From Jacaranda mimosifolia (Eukaryota > Streptophyta > Magnoliopsida > Lamiales > Bignoniaceae), in contig CM032132.1 of assembly GCA_018894105.1 (NCBI GenBank), positions 30,679,379 through 30,743,378 on the forward strand: a DNA stretch of 64,000 bases. Reading direction: 5' to 3'. A program made the translations under genes and the position numbers. The notes below the pieces were generated by a model. It was not told where the DNA came from. It worked only from the letters and a program-made list of their open reading frames with translations, and made no database searches. This document shows, piece by piece, positions 56,396 to 64,000 of the stretch (its first letter is position 1; each line of letters starts with the position of its first letter).

Positions 56396-57900
56396 ATCGC
56401 CTACTTGCCCTAAAGCCAATGCCCTATAGTCTTAAGACCCATCTTCTCAAGATGTCATTCAAAGACCTTTTGCGATAAGGGTTTAGTAAGTAGATTTGCT
56501 ATATTCTCTTCCGAGGCAACTCTTTCCATTCTAATGTTGCCTCTACTAATTATTTCCAGAATAAAATGGTATCGCCTCAAAATGTGCTTGGATCACTGAT
56601 GAGATCTTGGCTTCTTATCTTGTGCAACTACGGCATGGTTGTCACAAAAGATAACTACAGGTCCAGACATGCTTGGCACTACATCCAACTCTTGGATGAA
56701 GTTTTTGATCCAAACTCTTTCCTTTGCATCTTCCAAAGCTGCAATATATTTTGCCTCAGTGATTAAATTGATCGCCGTATCTTGTTTGGAACTTTTTCAA
56801 CCATCGCGCCACCATTGAGGCAAAATATAAATCCTAAAGTGGATTTTAGGTCATCTACATCGGATTGGAAACTAAAATCCAAAGATCCCTCGAGTTTCAA
56901 TTCTCCACTACCGTATACTAAAAATAAGTCCTTAGTCCTTATCAAGTACTCAAGGATTGCTTTAATGGCAATGCAGTGACTCTCATTGGGATTGAATTAG
57001 AAATAGCTCATAACACTTTGAGCATGTACCACATCCAATTTTATACATTGAACGACATATATTATGCTTCCAATGGCAGACACGCAAGGTATGTGGGATA
57101 TCTTACGTCTCTCTTCCTCCATCTTAGGGGCCATAGACTTGGAGAGACGAAGACCGTGTCCCATAGGGAGGAATCCCTTCTTGGATTCTTTCATACCAAA
57201 TCTCTTTAGTATCTTGTCAATATATGGGGCTTGGGAAAGCCCCAGCATCCTTCTCAATCTATCTCTATAGATACGTATTCCTAATACGTAGAATGCTTAT
57301 CCTAAATCCTTTATGGAAAATTGAGTAAGCCATGTTTTAGTACACCCTAACATTTCTCTCTCATTCCCCATAAGAAGAATGCCATCGACGTAAAGCACAA
57401 TGAACTGTATACTACTCCTACTAGCCTTTTTGTATACACATAGTTCATACTCATTTTTGACAAAGTCGAACAATTTGATTGTTTTGTCAAAATGTATGTT
57501 TCAACTATGGGGCACTTGCTTGAGTCCATAAATGGATTTCTCGAGTTTGCAAACTATTTGCTCACTCCTTTTGGATTTAAAATCTTGTGGTTGCTCCTTA
57601 TAGTTTTATTCTTCAATGTTTCCATTAAGGAAAGCGGTTTTCATATCTATTTGCCATATCTCATAGTCATAATATGCGGCTATGACAAGTAAAATCCGAA
57701 TAGACTTAGGTATTACGAACATGAAATGCTTTCCTTGAAATCAGTACTGGGTCTTTGAGTGTAACCTTTTGCCACTAGTTGCACCTTAAAGGTCATTACC
57801 TCTATATCGACTTATAGCTTTCGCTTATAGTTCCACTTGCAACCAACAGGAACTATTCCCTCCGATGGATCTACCAAAGTCCTTACTTTATTAGAGTACA
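56396..57900 (-). pseudogene. RT and RNase H of copia 2 (decayed)
   Basis: RNase H fragments read at about 56640-56945 (G-S-L-D-F-S-F-Q-S-D-V-D-D region). RT thumb motifs are at 57257-56997 (A-P-Y-I-D-K-I-L-K-R-F). The catalytic box at 57381-57392 reads Y-V-D-G instead of Y-V-D-D, so RT would be inactive. Many stops separate the readable pieces. Confidence 0.78.
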
Positions 57901-59000
57901 TAAAGTCTATTTTGGATTTCATAGCATCAAGCCAATATCCCGAGCCTATGTCCAACATAGCTTCCTAATAGGTCTTTAGATCACTATCCAATTGGTCTAT
58001 TTCATGAAGGAATCTGAACCTTTGGGGTTGCTTCTTGATTCGGTCCGACCTTCTTAGAGGTTGTGTGTAAGGCTCTTGATGCTCACTTGTTTCTACTACT
58101 TATGGGATTTGTTGATCATCTTGGACTTCATCAAATTCATCAATAACACTATATCTATCCAATAGAAATTACTTTTTCAAAAAATAGGTGTTCCTCTAAA
58201 CAAAAACCTTTTGTTCCAAGGGATTATAAAAGTAATAATCCAAAGACTCTCTTGGATATCCCACAAACTTGCACAAGATAGATCTACTATCCAACTTGTC
58301 TCCCACTAGCTGTCCTACATAAGTAGGAGACCCCCAAACTTTTAGATAGGAGTAAGAGGGTGCTTTGCCAAACCACATCTCATGTGGTGTCTTTAGCACC
58401 GACTTTAAAGGTACTATATTTAGTAACTTCGCCTCTATTTCTAAAGCATATCGCTAAAAGGATATAGACACATTAGAAAAGCTCATCATGGAACGTACCA
58501 TGTTCAACAAGGTACGGTTTCTTTTCTCAACTACTCCATTTTGTTGGGATATGTTGGGTAGAGTCCATTGAGAGAGACTTCCATTCTCCTTTAGATAACC
58601 CAAGAATTCGGTACTTAAGTATTCTCCCCCTCGATCCGATCGAAGAGCTTTAATACTTCTACTTCATTCTTATACTCTTTGAACTTTTTTCAAAGGCTTT
58701 GGACTTGTACTTCATAAGATACATGTGTCCGAACCAAGTATGATCATTGGTGAATGTAATGAAGTAGGAATAGCCTCATCTTGTACTAACTCTTAGTAGG
58801 CTACAAACATCTATATGGGGCAAATCCAAAAGACTTTTGGTTCGCTCCGTTTGTCCCACGAAATGAGCTTTGGTCATTTTTCTCTTTAAACAAGTCTTAC
58901 AAGTAGGAAGGTCCTCAATGCCACTAACATTTAGTACTTTAAGAGCTTCTAATTTGTTCATCCTATTTTTGTAAATATGTCCAAGTCTTACATGCCACAA
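57901..59000 (-). pseudogene. Integrase and GAG-pre-integrase of copia 2
   Basis: 59000-58776 holds the zinc-binding H-H-C-C (W-H-V-R-L-G-H, C-K-T-C). 58399-58196 is the core end (T-P-H-E-M-W-F-G-K-A-P-S-Y-S-Y-L-K-V-W-G). The region between is broken by stops. The phrase for Q-Q-N-G is partly readable around 58540. Confidence 0.8.
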
Positions 59001-59036
59001 GATGGCATCTTCTTGGTTATCTAATTTTGTTTTACT

Positions 59037-59528
59037 TTATTGAATATGCATCAATGAAGGTTGGGAATCAAGTATGTACAATCCATTATTTAATGTACCT
59101 TGCACAATTAAAGAACTATTCTTCAATGCTTTCAACATCACATTTGATATAGAAAAATCATATCCTTTATTATCTAAAATGGGAATAGAAATAATATTTT
59201 TCACAAGAGAAGGTACATAATGACATTGATCAAGTACAATGCAAGCATTTCCCAAGTCTAACTAGATTATGCCTTCGACCATGGCCACAATGTTTGCTTG
59301 ATTTCCAAGGCAGAGGATCATATCCTCTTTATAGAGACTCCTTCTTCTTTTCATCCCATATAACGAATTACAAAGGTGAGAACCACATGTGGTATCAAAT
59401 ACCCATGAGGAAAATTTTGTCATCAAGTGCACTTCAATAAAGTACATACCTTTCTCAAGGGTTGCAAGGTACACTTTGCAATTCCTTTTCCAATGCCTTT
59501 TTTTCGCCACAATGGAAATAACTCGCAT
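59037..59528 (-). pseudogene. Gag end and protease of copia 2
   Basis: At 59528-59262 a decayed zinc knuckle (K-K-R-H-W-K-R-N-C) leads into the protease box W-V-F-D-T-T-C-G-S-H-L-C, where Thr-Thr-Cys-Gly replaces the usual Thr-Gly-x-Gly surroundings. 59255-59037 continues with V-L-D-Q-C-H-Y-V-P and I-I-S-I-P. Frames differ between the two. Confidence 0.75.
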
Positions 59529-60300
59529 CGGTTTTACCCTCTTTATTTTTCTTAATTCCCCCTCAACTTTCGAAGGATTGCTTCTCTTTGGAGGAAGAAC
59601 TCTTCTTCATTTTACCTCCCTTTCTGGGACCCCTAGGGCCTTTTGACTTGGAGGAGGATGCAAGCATAAGAGGCTTGTACTTTTTCATCATCGCCTCAGT
59701 AGTCAGGAGTATGTTCACAAATTCATTAATCATCACTTCTTACTTGGGCATATTAAATTTCATAACAAATTGGTCGAACGAGCTTGGCATTGACTGTAAG
59801 ATCAAATCTATATAGAGGTCATTAAATATGATCACATCCAATTATCCAAGCTGTTTAATGAGTTCAATCATCTTGAGCCCGTGATCGTGGACACTTGATC
59901 CCTCTACCATCCTTGACCTAAAGAGCTCCATAGACAAAGTGAACCTTTAGTGTCTAGTTTGGACACCATACAACTCTTCTAGGTGTGTGTAGATCTCGCT
60001 AGCATGTTTCATATGCTCATGAGTCTTTCGGAGCTCATTGGTCATATAAGCCACATAAGACATCTTGTTTGTAGATCGCCATCCACAAACTTTGTGAACA
60101 ATTTATGGGCCTCATTGGTGGCATCATTGCCAATAGTGTCCGGTGGACTTTGATCAGGAACATAAGTCCTATTGTTGGAATCAATAATTATTTTGAGGTT
60201 TCTCAACCAATCGCAGAAGTTTGGCCCGGTTAGTTTATTGGTTTCCAAAATTGTATTAAGTGGATTCTTAGCTATTTTGAGTTTGAAGATTTCACAAATC
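59529..60300 (-). pseudogene. gag of copia 2
   Basis: 60248-60042 reads L-T-G-P-N-F-C-D-W-L-R-N-L-K-I-I-I-D, the classic copia gag start. The codon where the start Met is expected is ATA (60273-60275) instead of ATG. The rest of the gag is broken, with a readable Lys/Gly-rich segment around 59590-59700. Confidence 0.78.
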
Positions 60301-60599
60301 TACAAGAAAACAATAAAAGAGAATATAAGCATGTGATTGAATTTTGATATTTTGAAAACATGTTTATGGTCTTTCAAGCATGTTTTCTCCCTCTATTTTA
60401 TCAAATCCTTCACCCCCCAGAAGAATTCGAGAAATCATATTTTCTTGTAAGAATCAAGACCTTAAGGACTTGTAAATGGACCCTTGTGTTCGGATGTGTA
60501 TATCCACAAATAATCAAAAGGTAAGCAACTTTTGCTAATTGCATCTCGTGCAACTCTTGTATGTTTTCCCTCACTTTTCATGTAGATCCCTTTGACCAG
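60301..60599 (-). other. Leader of copia 2 and junction with copia 3
   Basis: Upstream of the copia 2 gag on the minus strand. No LTR like 54355-56395 is seen, so the 5' LTR of copia 2 is missing. The exact junction with copia 3 is not resolved. Confidence 0.4.
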
Positions 60600-62300
60600 A
60601 CAACCTCTACACTACTAGGTGTTAAGTCGAACCTACCAATCAAATTGATTCGAGAGAGCCTTAGTGAAAATATCAGCTAATTGGTACTTGGTTTCTTAAA
60701 ATTTATACAGAAAACACCACTATTCACATGATCTTTTATAAAATGATGCTAGAAGCCTATGTGTTTTGTTCTAGAGTGGTGAATGGGATTTTTTGTAATA
60801 CTAATTGCACTAGTATTATCACATTTGATAGGTATATTAAAATAATCCATATGGTAATCTTGGAGAGTTTGTTTCATCCAAAGGCCTTGAGTGCAGCAAT
60901 TGCCTAGTGCCATGTATTTTGCTTCAGTTGTTGATAGTGTAACAACACTTTGCTTTTTGCTACACCAACTGACTACCCATTCTCCAAGAAATTGGCACGT
61001 TCCTATGGTACTTTTTTTGTTGATTTTGTAACCTATATAGATAGCATCAGAATAGCCAATGAGAGAGTGAGTTTGAGTCAAGATACTAGATGCCAAGATG
61101 AGGAAATCCCTTTAGATATATTAAAATTTGTTTAACTGTTCGAAAGTTAGACTCCTTTGGATTTGCTTGAAATCGAGCACATAAGGTGGTGAAGAAAAGG
61201 ATATATGGTCTACGTGTTGTAAGGTAGAGTAAACTTCCAATGATCTTATAGGGATGGATGTCTCTTTGCAATTCTTCATTCCAATTTTCTTGAGTACTTC
61301 TCTTGTGTATTTTTCTTGGCAAATATATATACCTATGGAACTTTGCTTGATTTAAAGTCCAAGAAAGAATATAATTCTCCCATGACACTCATCTCAAACT
61401 CACTTTTCATGGAATTTGCAAAACCTTCAAAAAGACAATCTTCAATATCACCAAGTATAATGTCATCCACATAAATTTGTATAATGAACATATCTCTATC
61501 AACTTTCTTGATCAAAATTGAACTATCTATTGTGCCCATTGAAAAACCTTTAGAAAAAAGAAATGTGCTTAGCCTTTCATATCATGTCCCAGGGGCTTGT
61601 TTCAAGCCATACAATGCTTTTGATAATTTAAAAATGTGATTTGGGAAATCTGAGTTTTGAAATCCGGGAGGCTGTTCAACATTAACCTCGTCTTTGGTAA
61701 AACCATTTAAAAATTCATTTTTAACATCTATTTGAAAAGGTGTGAAATTTTGTATGATACATATGCAAGAATATGCAAATTGATTCTAGTTATGCTATAA
61801 GTACATATGGTTCATCAAAAACAATACCTTCCTATTGGGAATATCCTTTTGCAATAAGTCTTGTTTTGTTTCTTACCACATTATCTTTTTTGTCTAGATT
61901 ATTTCTAAATGTCCACTTGGTTCCTATTACTAGTCTGTCAATGGGCCATTCAACTAAGTTCTACACATTATTTTTGTCAAATTAGGAAAGTTCATCCTCC
62001 ATAGCAATCTTCTAGTGCCTGTCTTTCAAAGCTTCATGTGCATCAATAGGTTCTCCAAGAGAGGAAAACAACATTTGTGACATTTTCATCCTTCGCTTTA
62101 GATTATGTCATGATTGCAGCAAGCAGATTCCCTATTATTTTGTTAGTTGGATGACTTGATGCGTGTTTGAACTTTTGCACTTTTTCTTCTACTTGCGTAT
62201 TGGAACTTCTAGTTAAAACTTCATTAGTATTTTTCTCGGTATTTTCTTTTTCAGCTTCCTTTCTTGCATATCAGAACTTCCAGTTGAAACTTCGTTAGTG
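60600..62300 (-). pseudogene. RT and RNase H of the SIRE-like element (copia 3)
   Basis: RNase H: L-I-G-Y-S-D-A-I-Y-I-G-Y, then K-S-T-I-G-T-C-Q-F-L-G and T-L-S-T-T-E-A-K-Y-M-A-L (61096-60749), with D-I-F-T-K-A-L past a frame change at about 60640. RT: Y-V-D-D at 61462-61473 is intact, with F-L-D-F-K-S after it, and S-K-A-L-Y-G-L-K-Q-A-P-G upstream. A TGA at 61582-61584 replaces the Trp that normally follows. Wording and order match the SIRE/Maximus lineage. Confidence 0.85.
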
Positions 62301-62305
62301 TTTTT

Positions 62306-62989
62306 TAGACCTGGCAAATGGGTACCCACGAGTAACCCAAGAGCGTGTAAGAATGGGTTGGGTAAATTTACCCGCGGGTAAAATTACCCATTTTTTATTG
62401 GGTGCGGGATAGTAGACCCATTACCCGTGACTATGGGTAATGGGTAACCCATGGGTACCCGTACTATTTTTTTTTATTTTTTTATATTTAAAGAAAAATT
62501 ATTTTTTTTAAATTTATATAATATTATTTAAATGTTAGTTGTTACCTAAATAAAATTAATAAAAGATGTCAAATATTATATTGAACAAATATTTTAAAGC
62601 ATATCAAATGTTTTGATTTGAAAACTACAACTTAAATATTTAACATATATTAAATTTAAGTTATATTACATTTCAAAGTTTAAATTTAAATTTCATTATA
62701 TGTCAAGTTTTCTAAACTAAAAGTTTAAACACCACTTAAATATTGTTGATATCATTAACAAAAAAAAGTGTTATACCTTCCAAAATAGTTGCAAAAATTA
62801 GAGAAAAATTAAAAATTAAAATATAAATAATTATTCACGGGTGACCTGTGGGTACCCGCAGGTTGGGCCAAAAAACGGCGGGTAAAATTACCCGCATTTT
62901 ATTAGGTACAGAAAATGAAGCCCATTACCCGCATTTTTTTGGGTACCCACAGGTACCTGTGGTTTTGGGTAATTTTTTTGTCGGGTCTA
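62306..62989. mobile_element. hAT non-autonomous element with 8-bp TSD
   Basis: TAGACCTG at 62306 and CGGGTCTA ending at 62989 are an inverted repeat. GTGTTTTT flanks both sides (62298-62305 and 62990-62997), a perfect 8-bp TSD. Subterminal regions are full of GGGTACCC and TACCCG words in both orientations, typical transposase-binding repeats of hAT elements. The middle is AT-rich. Inserted into copia 3, so younger than it. No transposase. Confidence 0.88.
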
Positions 62990-63071
62990 GTGTTTTTCTC
63001 AAAACTTCCTTTTTATGCTTCATTTTCTTCTTGTACAAGTTCAAATAATTTATTAATACCTACACTTTCTA
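62990..63071 (-). pseudogene. Copia 3 spacer between integrase and RT
   Basis: Minus-strand reading gives a short acidic stretch (K-L-F-E-L-V-Q-E-E-N-E-A). Upstream and downstream of the hAT insertion the phrase AACTTC-AGTT-AAACTTC-TTAGT is repeated. Confidence 0.5.
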
Positions 63072-63530
63072 TTTTTTTTCCTTTTTTGACTAAGGTGATG
63101 ATATATTAATATGAAAATAAAGTTACATCAAAGTTTGATGAGTAGTAACTAGAAGTGCTTGCTCACAACATGAAAAAAATAAACCTATTTGCACAACTAA
63201 ATTAGGCTGGAGACAAAACAGCAAGAGCTAGCCATTATGGATATCTATGCAAGTGTGCAAATAAACAAAAAATCTACAAAAGATGAAGGAGTTGGAGTAA
63301 TACTTCAATAGCTTGCAGCAGAGAATGAGTTGCCACAATAATCTGACCAACAAAAACTTGAATGAGCATGAGAAACTATACCAAAGTGCTTCCTAACATT
63401 ACTAGAAAATCTGGGCACTACTTGTCATTCAAAAGTTCAGAAACTTTGACATCCTGGTGGCAGCATCTTCAGGCAAAAGCTCTGCACAATACCTATAGTT
63501 TCTATGCTCAAGGTATACTTGGCAAGAGAT
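63072..63530 (-). mobile_element. Unidentified insert in copia 3 with A-rich end on the minus strand
   Basis: Copia integrase sequence stops at V-V-F-D-K-S-N near 63535 and copia-like sequence resumes near 63070. The 450 bp between are unrelated to copia and end on the minus strand in GTCAAAAAAGGAAAAAAAAT, like a retroposed transcript, SINE or LINE tail. No clear target duplication was found and no protein family recognised. Confidence 0.3.
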
Positions 63531-64000
63531 GTATTACTCTTATCAAAAACAACATGTATGGATTCTTGTATAGTCCTTTTTTGTTTGTTAAATACTTAGT
63601 AGGCCTTACTATGAACAAAATACCCAATGAATATGCCTTTATCAGACTTGGAATCAAATTAAGCTAATCTTTATCATTTAAAATGAAGTTTTTGCATCCA
63701 AACACAAGAAAATATGAGATATTTGGTATTTTACCACTCCACAATTCATAGGGGGTCATTTTGATAAAAGGTCTTAAGAATACTCTATTAAGGATGTACC
63801 ATTCTATATTAATTGTCTCCCCCGAAAATAACTTAGGTAAATCATATTCATTTAGCATTGTACAAGTTATTTCTTGAAGGATTCTATTTTTCCTTTCCGC
63901 TACCCTATTTTGTTGCGGTGTTTTTAGTGCAGAAAAGTTATGAGTAACTATTTTCGTCACAGAAGATAACAAAATCATTATCATCGAACTCTTTTCCATG
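63531..64000 (-). pseudogene. Integrase C-terminal part of copia 3, runs off the window
   Basis: 63999-63664 is open with T-P-Q-Q-N-R-V-A-E-R-K-N-R (catalytic Glu region; the usual Gly after Asn is Arg), P-Y-E-L-W-S-G-K-I-P-N and F-G-C-K-N-F-I-L. A frame change follows, with D-S-K-S-D-K-G-I-F-I-G-Y at about 63640-63600. The protease and gag of this element lie beyond base 64000. Confidence 0.83.

Overview
The window looks like transposon-rich, AT-rich nuclear DNA of a flowering plant, probably a eudicot. It holds GT-AG introns in a plant fatty acyl reductase gene, Ty3/gypsy elements of Tat type, Ty1/copia elements, Mutator-like and hAT-like elements, and long AT-rich minisatellites. No bacterial-type features were seen. 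The only gene I can assemble intact is a nine-exon fatty acyl-CoA/ACP reductase (MS2/FAR2-like, 583 codons) at 24907-27616. Nearly everything else is a transposable element or its relic.

Layout. 1-6590: the 5'-truncated, minus-strand body of a Tat-like Ty3/gypsy element (gag, protease, RT, two RNase H modules, integrase), followed by a 63-bp tandem repeat and an antisense ORF relic. 7484-8346: a short terminal-inverted-repeat (TIR) element. 9360-12103: a 2.7-kb solo LTR with a 5-bp target-site duplication (TSD). 12.1-15.1 kb: AT-rich DNA and GC-rich islands. 15145-19027: a non-autonomous LTR element with a truncated 3' LTR, next to a scrambled gypsy fragment (19028-19990). 20.9-24.7 kb: a duplicated segment upstream of the reductase gene. 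One copy is broken by a 727-bp fold-back Mutator-like element that carries a GRF-type zinc-finger fragment, and by a second TIR element. 24.8-27.7 kb: the reductase gene. 29150-35624: a complete but dead copia element with both LTRs, its RT split by a 1.58-kb solo LTR. 36.4-46.0 kb: polypurine minisatellites, a decayed MULE-like zinc knuckle, a 3.9-kb satellite-like array rich in GTACTT, and a Mutator-like element with an 85-bp TIR. 46.0-52.1 kb: a polypurine array opened by a solo LTR and then by a hAT-like element that itself holds a second copy of the same Mutator-like family. 52.7-64.0 kb: a TIR element broken by a SIRE-like copia element, itself broken by another copia element, a hAT element (62306-62989) and an unidentified A-tailed insert.

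Interaction. No operon or pathway is present. The layout is a record of nested insertions, dated by who interrupts whom and checked by TSDs of the expected length (5 bp for LTR elements, 9 bp for Mutator-like, 8 bp for hAT). Many breaks in coding regions and LTR ends are G:C to A:T transitions, as expected from deamination of methylated cytosines in silenced elements. The reductase gene is the exception: its frame and all splice sites are intact.
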